Assembly (NCBI GenBank): GCA_963650485.1
Contig: CAVJLN010000012.1
Coordinates: 1-64,000 of the forward strand
From: Suilimivivens sp963650485
Lineage (GTDB): Bacteria > Bacillota > Clostridia > Lachnospirales > Lachnospiraceae
Length of the DNA: 64,000 nucleotides
Direction of reading: 5' to 3'
Numbering within the stretch: position 1 is the stretch's first letter; every line of letters starts with the position of its first letter. Made by a program: the position numbers and the translations under genes. The notes under the pieces were generated by a model. It had not been told where the DNA came from. It saw only the letters and a list, made by a program, of their open reading frames with translations, and did no database searches. Shown one piece after another: positions 16,595 through 26,168 of this stretch.

Positions 16595-17194
16595 ATGAAG
16601 AAAAAACTGGTTTTATCATTAATGGTTCTGGGGCTTTGCTCTGCGATGGTGTTTGGATGTGGCTCAGCATCGGATGAGGAGAGCACTTCCGAAGATCTGC
16701 AGGTGGAAGAGGTCATCGTTCCGCAGATCACAGAAACAGAAGAAGCATCAGAAACAGAAGGAGCAGCATCAGAATCAGACAGCACAGAAGCTGCCGGTAC
16801 AGCCAATCAGCAGGAAACGGAAGCAGCAACGGATACTGCCGGACAGACGGAAGCAACAGAGGCATCGGAGAGTTCCGCACAGGATTCCGGGAATGCGTCT
16901 ACGGGTTCTTTTGAAGGCATGCATACTAGCAGCTATGATGGTAGCACTCTGACGATAACCAATAATGGCGATGGCACCTATAAGGTTGATATAGAACTGT
17001 TTCGCCTGTGCAGTCTTGAGAATGGTGTCGGAACGCTTGAAGGGGATCAGATGACTTTTGTAGTGGATGATCCGAACGGAGAAAAGTTGACAGGAGCAAT
17101 TACCCGGGACAGTAATAATGTTTTTACCGTGACCATTACAGAGAGTTCATGGCCTTTACTGGCGAATGGTGATTCTTTCATTGATTTTCAGTAA
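16595..17194 (+). CDS. putative lipoprotein of unknown function
   Basis: The 199-residue protein starts with a basic and hydrophobic signal (MKKKLVLSLMVLGLCSAMVF) and a lipobox ending at Cys22 (VFGC). Residues 25-105 are low-complexity, rich in E, S, T, A and Q, and probably an unstructured spacer. Residues 106-199 form a compact, likely beta-rich domain with no family I recognise. Lgt and the signal peptidase would anchor it outside the membrane. AAAGAGG precedes ATG. It lies between a diguanylate cyclase and an acyltransferase/phosphatase operon, so an envelope signalling link is possible but unproven. Confidence 0.8.
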   Translation: MKKKLVLSLMVLGLCSAMVFGCGSASDEESTSEDLQVEEVIVPQITETEEASETEGAASESDSTEAAGTANQQETEAATDTAGQTEATEASESSAQDSGNASTGSFEGMHTSSYDGSTLTITNNGDGTYKVDIELFRLCSLENGVGTLEGDQMTFVVDDPNGEKLTGAITRDSNNVFTVTITESSWPLLANGDSFIDFQ

Positions 17195-17282
17195 GCAGCA
17201 GTGATAATCTTTCAAACAGACTTGCAAAATGATGGAAAAGTGAGTAAGGTAGTAAATAAGAAAAGTTTGTGGAGAGATTCTA

Positions 17283-18464
17283 ATGGAATTCATAAATCAG
17301 ATATTTGCAAAAGAGAATGTAAATAATGCAAGGCAGCTGGAAATGGATCTTGCCAAGGTAGTATTTGTGCTTATGGTAGCTGCCGTACATATTACAATTG
17401 ACTGTGTACCGTCGGAAGCCCTTTCAGAAGGGCTTCCGTATGTATTTGATTCCGTAATCGGAGGTCCGATGATTGCACCCGGGCTAATGTTTGCGATGGG
17501 TGCCTGTCTTGTTTACAGCAGAAGACAGGGATGGAAGGATATTTTCCACAGAGGAGTTTTTATCTTTGTTCTTGGTTTTATATTAAATCTATGCCGGTAT
17601 ACGATACCGGATCTGATCGGCTATGCAATTTCAGGAGATGCCGCAAGGTATCTGGAGCCGATTCTGTATCAGACATTTAATAATGATATTTTTCAATTCG
17701 CAGGACTGGCGCTGATGACGATTTCCCTGTTTCTTAAGCTGAAATTAAAGGATGGGGTTATGCTGGGAATCGCCCTGCTTTGCTCGATTGCCGGAACACT
17801 GCTTAACGGAGTGGATGTCGGCTCTGTTCCGGGTAATATGCTGCTGGGATATTTTGTCGGTGTTGAGGACGAGGCTGAAAAGGTTCTTTCCTATTTCGTC
17901 TATCTGAACTGGCTGATTATGCCAGTGTCCGGATATGTTTTCGGGAAGCTTTTAAGGCGGATGAAGGACAAGGATCTGTTTTACCGGATGGCAGTACCGG
18001 TCTGTCTGCTGGTCGGAGTACCCTATTATGTACTTCATATCCGAAACCGGATCGGTATGTTTGGCCTGGGAGAGGCGTGCTATTATCATGTGACAACACC
18101 GGATGTGCTGATCTGTCTGGTAACCGCAATCGGAATGTATGGGATTTATTATTTTATCGGAAAGCATCTTCCGCCTAAGGCCGTTGCGCTTGCGAACAGG
18201 ATTGGTACGGATATGACAGCCTTTTATTTTATTCACTGGCTGTTCATTGCAGGGATCGTTTATCTGGGAATTTACCTGATTCGTGGAACGCAGATTCTTC
18301 CGATGAAATGGATGCTGATTCTGGCAATGCTGGTAACGGTGGTATCGCTTGTGCTTTCTGATCTATGGATGCACCGGTGGAAGAAGGCGTTATTCCGGTT
18401 TACAAAGAATTCCGGACGACCGGATCTGAGCGGGAATACAGATTCAAAGGAAAGAAAATCATGA
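17283..18464 (+). CDS. polytopic membrane protein, acyltransferase-like (DUF1624/HGSNAT-like)
   Basis: The 393-residue protein has about ten membrane segments. It opens with RQLEMDLAKVVFVLMVAAVHI, the pattern by which membrane acetyltransferases of the acyltransferase-3 and DUF1624 groups begin (an R-x-D-x-x-K/R-x-x-x-x-x-x-x-H layout). Such proteins move acyl groups across the membrane onto sugars or other envelope targets. Family assignment is by overall look and the first helix, so it is moderate. ATG follows GGAGAG. Its stop overlaps the next start (ATGA, 18461-18464), implying translational coupling to the receptor phosphatases. Confidence 0.65.
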   Translation: MEFINQIFAKENVNNARQLEMDLAKVVFVLMVAAVHITIDCVPSEALSEGLPYVFDSVIGGPMIAPGLMFAMGACLVYSRRQGWKDIFHRGVFIFVLGFILNLCRYTIPDLIGYAISGDAARYLEPILYQTFNNDIFQFAGLALMTISLFLKLKLKDGVMLGIALLCSIAGTLLNGVDVGSVPGNMLLGYFVGVEDEAEKVLSYFVYLNWLIMPVSGYVFGKLLRRMKDKDLFYRMAVPVCLLVGVPYYVLHIRNRIGMFGLGEACYYHVTTPDVLICLVTAIGMYGIYYFIGKHLPPKAVALANRIGTDMTAFYFIHWLFIAGIVYLGIYLIRGTQILPMKWMLILAMLVTVVSLVLSDLWMHRWKKALFRFTKNSGRPDLSGNTDSKERKS

Positions 18465-20080
18465 AAAGACGAAAACTGCGCACAAGAGCAATCAAGTGGA
18501 TGGCAACCTTTGCACTGCTTATTATCATAGCGACCTGTATTACGGTCGTAGTCCGTTATCGGGAGGATACACTGGATAGATCTCGCAGTCAGGCATTTGC
18601 CTATGCCAAGGCAGCGGCAGCCTACATTGATGGAGACCGGATAGAAGGGTATTTAAATACCTTACAGAAGGATGCGTATTACGAACAGATACAGGAATTC
18701 CTGAACACCAGCCAGACCTATTCGGATCTTGAATATTACTATGTCTTTGTTCCTTATGAAGAGGAGCTTGTTTATATCTGGGATGCGAATGCAGAGAATG
18801 GGGGAGCCTGTGAATTAGGTGACCATGAAAACTATATGAAGGGCGGTAAGGAGGTCAGCTTTGCTGCTTTCAGTAAGAACCCGGAAGAGAAGGCATTGGT
18901 TTCCAGAGATGAGACCTATGGCTATATTACATCAGTGGTTGTTCCCGTTTATGACAGCAGCGGTGAGCCGGTGGCGCTTGTCGGAGTGGATATCTCCATG
19001 CCGGATGTCAGACAGATGGTTATGCGGTTTATCCTTGCAACCAGTATCAACATTGTAGTGATGATTCTGATATTCAGCGGTGGTCTTTTCGTAGTGGTAA
19101 GATACAGGATGATCCGCCCGATCAGCCTGTTAAATAAGGCCTCCGGAGAAATGGTAAGCAATCTGGAATCCGGAGCGGAATTCCAGATTGATGTGCATAC
19201 GGGAGACGAGATTGAAGAGCTTGCCCGTTCCTTTGAAAAGATGAATGGAGAGGTGCGTGAGTACATCCGCAGACTTTCGGAGGTGACCGCCGAAAAGGAG
19301 AGAATTGGGGCAGAGCTTTCTGTGGCAACGAGGATTCAGGCGAACATGCTGCCAAGCATTTTCCCTCCGTTCCCAGAGAGAAGCGACATGGATATTTACG
19401 CAACGATGCATCCGGCCAAGGAGGTTGGAGGCGATTTCTATGATTTCTTCCTGATTGACGCATCACATCTTGGTGTGGTGATTGCCGATGTATCGGGTAA
19501 GGGGGTACCGGCAGCGCTTTTCATGGTGATTGCCAAAACCTTAATTAAAAACCGCACTCTGATGGGAGGAACGCCTGCGGAGATTCTTGCCTTTGTCAAT
19601 AATCAGTTGTGTGAAAATAACGAGGAAGAAATGTTTGTAACCGTATGGCTTGGTATCTTGGATCTGACGACAGGACTTATGACTGCCGCCAATGCCGGGC
19701 ATGAGTATCCGGCACTGAAACGGAAGGGCGGCTCATTTGAGCTCTTCAAGGATAAGCACGGATTCGTGCTTGCCGGAACAGAGAACTCCAGATACCGGGA
19801 TTATGAAATTCAGTTCGAGCCGGGAGATACGTTGTTTGTTTATACAGATGGAGTGACAGAAGCAGCCAATGTGGATAAGGAGCTTTTCAAGACGTCACGG
19901 ATGGTGGAGGCACTGAACCGTCACACCACGGAAGCCTGTGAACCGCTTCTTCGAAAGATGCAGAAGGAGATACAGAGCTTTGTACAGGATGCACCGCAGT
20001 TTGACGATATTACGATGCTGGCACTGACTTATTATGGACAGAAGCCGTGTGTAGATTTTCAGAGAGAAAGGAAACTATGA
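18461..20080 (+). CDS. membrane receptor PP2C/SpoIIE-type serine phosphatase, first of a tandem pair
   Basis: The 539-residue protein has TM1 (about 14-33), a roughly 160-residue extracellular domain likely of single-Cache type (34-186), TM2 (188-213), a HAMP domain (214-270), a coiled-coil linker and a SpoIIE phosphatase domain (300-539). Metal motifs are present: VGGDFYD (322-328), IADVSGKGVPAALFM (341-355), YTDGVTEA and FDDITMLAL. It resembles RsbU-like phosphatases that act on anti-anti-sigma factors, but no such partner gene is nearby. ATG 18461 overlaps the upstream stop. The next gene is a close paralogue, also joined by an ATGA overlap. Confidence 0.9.
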   Translation: MKRRKLRTRAIKWMATFALLIIIATCITVVVRYREDTLDRSRSQAFAYAKAAAAYIDGDRIEGYLNTLQKDAYYEQIQEFLNTSQTYSDLEYYYVFVPYEEELVYIWDANAENGGACELGDHENYMKGGKEVSFAAFSKNPEEKALVSRDETYGYITSVVVPVYDSSGEPVALVGVDISMPDVRQMVMRFILATSINIVVMILIFSGGLFVVVRYRMIRPISLLNKASGEMVSNLESGAEFQIDVHTGDEIEELARSFEKMNGEVREYIRRLSEVTAEKERIGAELSVATRIQANMLPSIFPPFPERSDMDIYATMHPAKEVGGDFYDFFLIDASHLGVVIADVSGKGVPAALFMVIAKTLIKNRTLMGGTPAEILAFVNNQLCENNEEEMFVTVWLGILDLTTGLMTAANAGHEYPALKRKGGSFELFKDKHGFVLAGTENSRYRDYEIQFEPGDTLFVYTDGVTEAANVDKELFKTSRMVEALNRHTTEACEPLLRKMQKEIQSFVQDAPQFDDITMLALTYYGQKPCVDFQRERKL

Positions 20081-21666
20081 AAAAACTAAGTTTACAGATA
20101 AAAACAGCCTTAATTCTATTTGCGTTTGCCGTATTAATTATCGCGGTTGCCTGTATTTCAGTGGTGTATCGGATTAAGCAGCGTGCGGTAGAAGATGCAA
20201 CGATGCAGGCGATCGATTATACCTACCTGATTGCCGACTTCGTTGATGGAGACAGGATAGAGGGATATCTGGAAACACTGCAGAAGGATGAATACTATGA
20301 ACAGGTGCAGAAATTTCTGAATGCCTGCCAGGAAAATTCAAGTCTGGAATATTGCTATGTTTATGTTCCTACTGAGGAGGATATCGTATATATATGGGAT
20401 GCCGATGGATACGGAAACGCCTGCGATCTGGGAGAGCATGAGCAATATATGGAGGATGGCTATAAGGCCACCTGTATGGCAATTGCAGCAGGTAAGGAAT
20501 CGGAGTATGCCTTTGGTGTGAGCACGAAGGATGAAACCTATGGCTTCATTGTAACAATGATTATACCAATTTATAACAGTGAAGGAGAAACAGTAGCTAT
20601 TGCCGGGGCAGATGCTTCGGTACAGGAGGTAAACGATTCCATCAAGCAGTTCCTGCGGGTTGTTGTGCTTAATATTGCCCTGGTTGTTCTGGTATGCAGT
20701 GTGGGCTTTTTCTTTGTAGTAAAACGGAAGCTGGTCCGGCCTATTGGCATGTTGGATCAGGCGGCCGGAGAGGTTGTCAACAATCTGGAATCCGGCGGAG
20801 AGGTTTCGTTCAATATTCACTCGGGAGATGAGATTGAAAGTCTTGCCCGGTCTTTTGAAAAGATGTATGACGAGGTCAGAGCCTACATTGAGCGGTTATC
20901 GGAGATTACCGTCGAGAAGGAGAGAATCGGCATTGAGCTTTCGGTTGCCAGGGAAATTCAGACCAGTATGCTGCCCAGTATTTTCCCGGCATTCCCGGAA
21001 AGAACGGATGTGGATATCTATGCAACAATGGATCCGGCCAAGGAGGTAGGAGGAGACTTCTATGACTTCTTCCTGATAGATCCTCAGCATCTTGGGATCG
21101 TTATTGCAGATGTATCCGGCAAGGGAATTCCTGCTGCATTGTTTATGATGATTTCGAAGACCCTGATTAAGAACCGCACCCTGACAGGGGGGACACCGGC
21201 GGAGGTTCTAGCGTTTGTCAATAATGCGTTATATGAGAACAACAAGGCAGAGATGTTTGTGACAGCCTGGCTCGGCATCCTGGATTTGGAGAGCGGAACA
21301 CTGACCGCAGCCAATGCAGGACATGAATATCCGGTACTCAGACGCAGGGATGGGGGCTATGAACTGATTCGGGATCCTCACGGACTGGTTCTCGCTGTTA
21401 TGGAAGACATGCAATATGTGGATTATGAAATTTCCCTTTCGCCGGGAGATATGCTGTATATCTATACCGATGGAGTAACGGAAGCAACGAATGAGCAGGA
21501 TGAGCTTTACTCCGAGCAACGGATGGTAGAAGCGCTGAACAGGCATACCGAAGAGAACTGTGAACAGCTTTTGAGTGCAATGAGTAAGGAGCTGCAGGAC
21601 TTTGTAAAGGAGGCACCGCAGTTTGATGATATTACGATGCTGGCGCTGACGTATTATGGACAGTAA
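20077..21666 (+). CDS. membrane receptor PP2C/SpoIIE-type serine phosphatase, second of a tandem pair
   Basis: The 529-residue protein has the same architecture as the upstream gene and clear sequence similarity throughout, including VDGDRIEGYLETLQKDEYYE in the sensor part and VGGDFYDFFLID, IADVSGKGIPAALFM and YTDGVTEATN in the phosphatase domain. The metal-binding aspartates look intact. The external domain differs more than the catalytic domain, so the two may sense different signals and act on the same target. ATG 20077 overlaps the preceding stop (ATGA), favouring coupled translation. I infer gene duplication within the operon. Confidence 0.9.
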   Translation: MKKLSLQIKTALILFAFAVLIIAVACISVVYRIKQRAVEDATMQAIDYTYLIADFVDGDRIEGYLETLQKDEYYEQVQKFLNACQENSSLEYCYVYVPTEEDIVYIWDADGYGNACDLGEHEQYMEDGYKATCMAIAAGKESEYAFGVSTKDETYGFIVTMIIPIYNSEGETVAIAGADASVQEVNDSIKQFLRVVVLNIALVVLVCSVGFFFVVKRKLVRPIGMLDQAAGEVVNNLESGGEVSFNIHSGDEIESLARSFEKMYDEVRAYIERLSEITVEKERIGIELSVAREIQTSMLPSIFPAFPERTDVDIYATMDPAKEVGGDFYDFFLIDPQHLGIVIADVSGKGIPAALFMMISKTLIKNRTLTGGTPAEVLAFVNNALYENNKAEMFVTAWLGILDLESGTLTAANAGHEYPVLRRRDGGYELIRDPHGLVLAVMEDMQYVDYEISLSPGDMLYIYTDGVTEATNEQDELYSEQRMVEALNRHTEENCEQLLSAMSKELQDFVKEAPQFDDITMLALTYYGQ

Positions 21667-21729
21667 CTTCGGACAGGCATGTTTTGGGAGGATGTTTTGT
21701 GAAAAGTGTAACTGCAGGAGATAAACTAC

Positions 21730-21774
21730 GCTGTGAAACAGCGGTTTTGCGAAGGGAGTTCTGAATAATTACGA
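21730..21774. repeat. right-half copy of the 13-bp-ended element
   Basis: CTGTGAAACAGCGGTTTTGCGAA and AGTTCTGAATAATTACG match positions 112-154 almost base for base. The left half is absent. It lies between the phosphatase operon and the TetR promoter. Confidence 0.7.
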
Positions 21775-21801
21775 AAAAGTTATAGGAAAAGAGAATAAAG
21801 A

Positions 21802-21834
21802 TTAGTTGACACTAACTTTAAAATATGGTATTCT
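21802..21834 (+). promoter_or_regulatory. promoter and likely autoregulatory operator of the TetR-type gene
   Basis: TTGACA (21806-21811) and TATTCT (21829-21834) have 17-bp spacing. The -35 box is exactly the spacer of an inverted repeat TTAG-TTGACA-CTAA (21802-21815). The same TTAG-N6-CTAA form is found before the ABC exporter (22546-22559). Two further GTTAGC half-sites lie at 21842 and 21855. Binding of the regulator here would block RNA polymerase; that is inference. Confidence 0.65.
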
Positions 21835-21881
21835 CATTTTTGTTAGCGTACACTGTTAGCAAACGAAGAAAGGTGAATCAG

Positions 21882-22499
21882 ATGCCAAAGGATAAAACCA
21901 TCAGCCACATTCAGGTAATGGCAGCAGTAAAGGAAGAATTTCTGGAAAAAGGCTTTGAAGAAGCCTCTATCCGCAGTATTGCTACACGTGCCGGAATGTC
22001 AGCCGCGGGACTTTATCGGCATTATCCCAATAAGGAAGCCATGTTTGAGGATCTGGTGCAGCCATTGATTCAGGAAATGGATGAATGGGTGTGCCATCAT
22101 AAAGAGAAGGCATATGAACGAATGCAGCAGGGAGACGAAGGAAAACAGGAACTCTTCGGTGAATCCATGATTGATTTGATTCGGAATGTAGTTTATCCGC
22201 AGAAGGAGATTTTTCAGGTTTTACTTTGTGGCGCTTCCGGATCGAAATATGAGAGCTTTATGAATGACTATGTGGAGGTACAGCAGCAGGATATGCTTGA
22301 GGCCTTTGCTTATATGAAGGAACATGGTTATTCGATAGAGGAAATTTCACAGGAGGAACTGCATATGCTCCTTAGTGCCTATACAACGGCCATCTTTGAG
22401 CCGATTGTACATAATTATTCGGAAGAACAAATGAATCACTGCCTTGATACCGTCAACCGGTTTTTCATGCCGGGCTGGAAGGAGATCATGGGATTTTAA
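21882..22499 (+). CDS. TetR/AcrR-family transcriptional regulator
   Basis: The 205-residue protein has a standard TetR N-terminal helix-turn-helix (ASIRSIATRAGMSAAGLYRHYPNKEAMF, about 28-55) and a helical C-terminal ligand domain with no assignable ligand. ATG 21882 was chosen because AAAGGTG lies upstream and the promoter at 21806-21834 excludes the earlier in-frame start. A terminator follows, then a two-gene ABC exporter with the same TTAG-N6-CTAA site, so it probably represses itself and the exporter. Confidence 0.92.
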   Translation: MPKDKTISHIQVMAAVKEEFLEKGFEEASIRSIATRAGMSAAGLYRHYPNKEAMFEDLVQPLIQEMDEWVCHHKEKAYERMQQGDEGKQELFGESMIDLIRNVVYPQKEIFQVLLCGASGSKYESFMNDYVEVQQQDMLEAFAYMKEHGYSIEEISQEELHMLLSAYTTAIFEPIVHNYSEEQMNHCLDTVNRFFMPGWKEIMGF

Positions 22500-22524
22500 A
22501 AGAAACCTCAGGGTTTCTTTTTTT
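22499..22524 (+). terminator. terminator after the TetR-type gene
   Basis: AAAGAAACC (22499-22507) pairs with GGTTTCTTT (22512-22520) around TCAG, followed by TTTT. It overlaps the stop codon and separates the regulator from the exporter transcript. Confidence 0.8.
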
Positions 22525-22544
22525 ACGTGAGCGAACACCCAGCG

Positions 22545-22560
22545 GTTAGCGTTAACTAAC
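22545..22560. promoter_or_regulatory. candidate operator before the ABC exporter operon
   Basis: GTTAGCGTTAACTAAC is an inverted repeat (GTTAG-N6-CTAAC) matching the TTAG-N6-CTAA site over the TetR promoter. It lies 95 bp before the first exporter gene, where its promoter is expected; I could not settle the -35 and -10 boxes. Confidence 0.6.
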
Positions 22561-22654
22561 AAAAGTTACCTGTATGAAATTTGCAAATCATTGGACAGGG
22601 AAACCAATCAAAGAACTGCCCGATTGATATAAAAGTCCTGGAGGAGGAATAACA

Positions 22655-24409
22655 GTGAAAAAAGACAATGTAATGAAAGTCATCAACGAGTATGCCGGTT
22701 CCTACCGGTATGTGATCGTGTTGGGACGTGTGCTGGCAGCACTGAGTGCGCTGGTTGGCATGATTCCTTATTACGATCTATGGAAAATTATTAAAGTAGC
22801 AGTCAGTGGAGAGAATCCTTCGCAGATTTCCGGGCTTGCCTGGCAGGCAGTCGGAATTATGATTCTGTCCATGCTGATGTATGTCGGGGCCTTGATGTGT
22901 ACCCATGTTTCGGCATTCCGGGTACAGGCCAATTTGAGAACCCGCCTGATGAAGCATATTGTAACACTTCCGCTTGGCGTATTTGATCAGGCTGGAACCG
23001 GTAAGATCCGTCGTATTGTCAACGAATCCTCCGCAGCAACCGAAACCTATATTGCACATAATCTTGCAGATAAAGCAGTTGCGAGCGCAACACCGGTAGG
23101 GCTTGTCGTTCTGATGCTTGCCTTTGACTGGAGAATCGGTCTGATCTGTCTGATTCCTGCTCTCATTGGTTTTCTCTTCATGATGAGAATGATGGGTAAG
23201 GAAATGCAGGAAAAGATGAGGGAATACCAGAATGCCTTAGAGATGATGTCCGGGGAGGCAACGGAATATGTCCGTGGAGTCCCGGTAGTTAAGACCTTCG
23301 GACAGACGGTATTTTCCTTTAAGCGTTTTAAGAAGGCTTTGGATGATTATGAAAAATGGTGCGTATCCTATACGATCTCCTTACGGAAATCCATGATAGG
23401 ATTCATGACCGGAATCAATGCGATTTTTGCGGCACTTGTTTTTGCCGGATTTGTCTTTGCAAGAAACGGCGTGACCTCGGATCTGATTCTGAACATGATG
23501 TACTACATTATCATTACGCCGCTTCTTACGGTGACCCTCACCAAGATTGCCTATGCCGGTGAACAGGAAATGCAGGTCATTGATTCAATTAAACGTATTG
23601 ACGGTATTCTGAGCATCCAGCCGCTTCCGGAAACGGATCAGGCGAAGCAGCCGAAGGATTATTCTGTAGAGCTTAAGAACATCTGCTATCGTTATCCGGA
23701 TGCGGAAAGTGATGCGATCCATGACTTAAGCCTTTCCATCCCGAGCGGACAGCATGTGGCATTCGTCGGGCCGAGCGGCGGCGGTAAAACCACAACTGCA
23801 GCGCTCATTGCCCGGTTCTTTGATGTTCAGGAGGGCACGATTGAAGTTGGTGGAGTCAATGTGAAGGACATTCCACAGAATACCTTAATGAAGATGGTAT
23901 CCTTTGTATTCCAGGATAATAAGCTTTTAAAGGGAACGATCCTTGATAATGTCCGTCTGGCGAAGCCGGAAGCAACCGATGCGGAAGTCATGGAAGCTTT
24001 GAAAAAGGCACAGTGCATGGATATCATTAAGAAGCTTCCCGATGGCATTCATACCGTCATCGGTACGAAGGGCACCTACCTGTCAGGAGGAGAGCAGCAA
24101 CGGATTGCGATTGCAAGAGCCGTGCTTAAGAATGCACCGATTCTGATTTTGGATGAAGCAACCGCATTTGCGGATCCGGATAATGAAGCTATGGTACAGA
24201 AGGCCTTTGAAGAATTGTCGGTGGGCAAAACCTTAATTATGATTGCACACCGCTTAACGACAGTTGCCAATGCGGATCGTATCTTCGTGCTGAAGGACGG
24301 TACCTGTGCCGAATCCGGAAGCCATAAGGAGCTGATGGGGCAGAATGGTCTGTATAAAGAAATGTTCGAGGAGTATACCAGATCGATTGAATGGAAGGTA
24401 GGTGCATAA
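22655..24409 (+). CDS. ABC exporter, fused permease/ATPase, first subunit
   Basis: The 584-residue half-transporter has six membrane helices (about 20-310) and a nucleotide-binding domain with Walker A GPSGGGKTT, signature LSGGEQQR and Walker B ILILDEATAFAD followed by an H-loop (IAHRL). The AFAD variant after Walker B is seen in some siderophore-related exporter pairs, which is a weak hint only. GTG is preceded by GGAGGAGG. It is followed after 2 bases by a second half-transporter, so the pair likely forms a heterodimer. Control by the upstream TetR-type regulator is likely. Confidence 0.93.
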   Translation: MKKDNVMKVINEYAGSYRYVIVLGRVLAALSALVGMIPYYDLWKIIKVAVSGENPSQISGLAWQAVGIMILSMLMYVGALMCTHVSAFRVQANLRTRLMKHIVTLPLGVFDQAGTGKIRRIVNESSAATETYIAHNLADKAVASATPVGLVVLMLAFDWRIGLICLIPALIGFLFMMRMMGKEMQEKMREYQNALEMMSGEATEYVRGVPVVKTFGQTVFSFKRFKKALDDYEKWCVSYTISLRKSMIGFMTGINAIFAALVFAGFVFARNGVTSDLILNMMYYIIITPLLTVTLTKIAYAGEQEMQVIDSIKRIDGILSIQPLPETDQAKQPKDYSVELKNICYRYPDAESDAIHDLSLSIPSGQHVAFVGPSGGGKTTTAALIARFFDVQEGTIEVGGVNVKDIPQNTLMKMVSFVFQDNKLLKGTILDNVRLAKPEATDAEVMEALKKAQCMDIIKKLPDGIHTVIGTKGTYLSGGEQQRIAIARAVLKNAPILILDEATAFADPDNEAMVQKAFEELSVGKTLIMIAHRLTTVANADRIFVLKDGTCAESGSHKELMGQNGLYKEMFEEYTRSIEWKVGA

Positions 24410-24411
24410 CG

Positions 24412-26151
24412 ATGATTGAAAAATTACAGCATAAATATGCCTTGTCTCCACAGGGCGCTAAGGATATGATTAAGGCGTGTATCATTGTATGCCTTTCGGA
24501 TATGGTTTTGATGTTCCCGGCAGGAATCCTGTATCTGCTGATACGTGATCTTTTCGATGGAAATTTAAGCAGTGGAAGAATTGTAACGTATGTCATTGCT
24601 TCCCTCATCGTACTTGCGGTGATTGCGATTTTTCAGGGAATGCAGTATAATGCCACCTTCCTTGCTACATATAGGGAAAGCGGCGTCCGGAGAACAGCGA
24701 TTGCGGAACGTCTCCGTAAGCTTCCTTTATCCTATTTTGGGAAAAAAGACTTAAGTGATCTGACTACAAACATCATGTCCGACTGTGCACAGATCGAAAC
24801 TGCATCCAGCCACTGGATTCCGGAGCTGATCGGTTCTGTGCTATCCGTAACCATCATGGGAATCAGTTTGTTCGTGGCATTTGACTGGCGGCTTGCACTT
24901 TCAAGCTTCTGGGTAATTCCGATTGCGTTTCTGGTTGTGGCAACCTCTTCAGGTCTTCAGAAGCGCGCCATCCGCAAAAACCTTTCCGCACAGCTTGAAT
25001 TAAGCGATGGGATACAGGAATGTCTCGAATCAGTACGTGACCTGCGCTCGAACAATGCACAGGAGCAGTACCTTCAGGGACTTCAGAAGAAGATCAGGGG
25101 AGTAGAAAAGCAGTCCCTGTTTACCGAATTAAATACGGCATTGTTCGTTTCCTCCGCACAGATGGTTTTGAAGCTTGGAATCGCAACAACAGCACTGGTT
25201 GGCGGTGTTTTATTTGCCAATGGGGAGATTGATATTCTCACGTTCTTTATGTTTCTGATGCTGGTATCCCGTCTGTATGATCCGATGCAGATTGCGCTGC
25301 AGAACTTTGCGGCAATCATTGCAACCGGCGTACGGTGCGAGCGTCTGGATGAAGTGATGTCCGGTAAATTACAGATCGGAAGTGAGACTCTTACGAACAA
25401 GGGATATGACATCGTATTTGACCATGTGAAGTTTTCTTATGATGATGATACTACTGTGTTACAGGATGTCAGCTTTACGGCGAAACAGGGAGAAGTTACC
25501 GCACTCATCGGACCGAGCGGCGGCGGTAAAACGACCGTTTCCAGACTGGCTTCCCGTTTCTGGGATATTACGGGTGGTAAAATTACGGTTGGGGGAATGG
25601 ACATCAGCGGAATTGATCCGGAAAAGCTGCTTTCCCTGTATTCCATTGTGTTCCAGGATGTGACACTGTTTAATAATACGGTTATGGAAAATATCCGGAT
25701 CGGCAAAAAGGATGCGACAGATGAAGAAGTCATTGCGGCTGCCAGACTTGCAAACTGTGATGAGTTCGTACAGAAGCTTCCGAACGGTTATCAGACCATG
25801 ATCGGTGAAAACGGTAAGGAATTGTCAGGGGGAGAACGCCAGAGAATTTCAATTGCCAGAGCGTTCCTTAAGGATGCCCCGATTATCCTTCTGGATGAGG
25901 CAACCGCTTCTCTGGATGTGGAAAACGAAACCCAGATCCAGCAGGCATTGTCGCACCTCATTAAGAATAAGACCGTTATGATTATTGCCCATCGTATGAG
26001 AACGATCGCAAGTGCTGATCACATTGTGGTCTTAAAGGATGGGGTGGCTGCCGAACAGGGAACTCCGGCAGAGCTGATGCAGCAGGAGAACAGCATTTAT
26101 AAGCATATGGCGATGCTGCAGACCCAGAGTGCCGACTGGAAAATGGCATAA
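24412..26151 (+). CDS. ABC exporter, fused permease/ATPase, second subunit
   Basis: The 579-residue half-transporter has six membrane helices and an ATPase domain with Walker A GPSGGGKTT, signature LSGGERQR, Walker B IILLDEATASLD and an H-loop in IAHRM. Both ATP sites of the inferred heterodimer look complete from the visible motifs. The start ATG 24412 lies just after the stop of the first subunit. The substrate is unknown; such TetR-linked pairs often export drugs or peptides. Confidence 0.93.
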   Translation: MIEKLQHKYALSPQGAKDMIKACIIVCLSDMVLMFPAGILYLLIRDLFDGNLSSGRIVTYVIASLIVLAVIAIFQGMQYNATFLATYRESGVRRTAIAERLRKLPLSYFGKKDLSDLTTNIMSDCAQIETASSHWIPELIGSVLSVTIMGISLFVAFDWRLALSSFWVIPIAFLVVATSSGLQKRAIRKNLSAQLELSDGIQECLESVRDLRSNNAQEQYLQGLQKKIRGVEKQSLFTELNTALFVSSAQMVLKLGIATTALVGGVLFANGEIDILTFFMFLMLVSRLYDPMQIALQNFAAIIATGVRCERLDEVMSGKLQIGSETLTNKGYDIVFDHVKFSYDDDTTVLQDVSFTAKQGEVTALIGPSGGGKTTVSRLASRFWDITGGKITVGGMDISGIDPEKLLSLYSIVFQDVTLFNNTVMENIRIGKKDATDEEVIAAARLANCDEFVQKLPNGYQTMIGENGKELSGGERQRISIARAFLKDAPIILLDEATASLDVENETQIQQALSHLIKNKTVMIIAHRMRTIASADHIVVLKDGVAAEQGTPAELMQQENSIYKHMAMLQTQSADWKMA

Positions 26152-26168
26152 GAGAAGGAGGACAGGCC

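Noticed and set aside
20338..20820. Minus-strand frame of 160 residues inside the second phosphatase gene
   Set aside because: A shadow of the coding strand; the phosphatase motifs on the plus strand are decisive.
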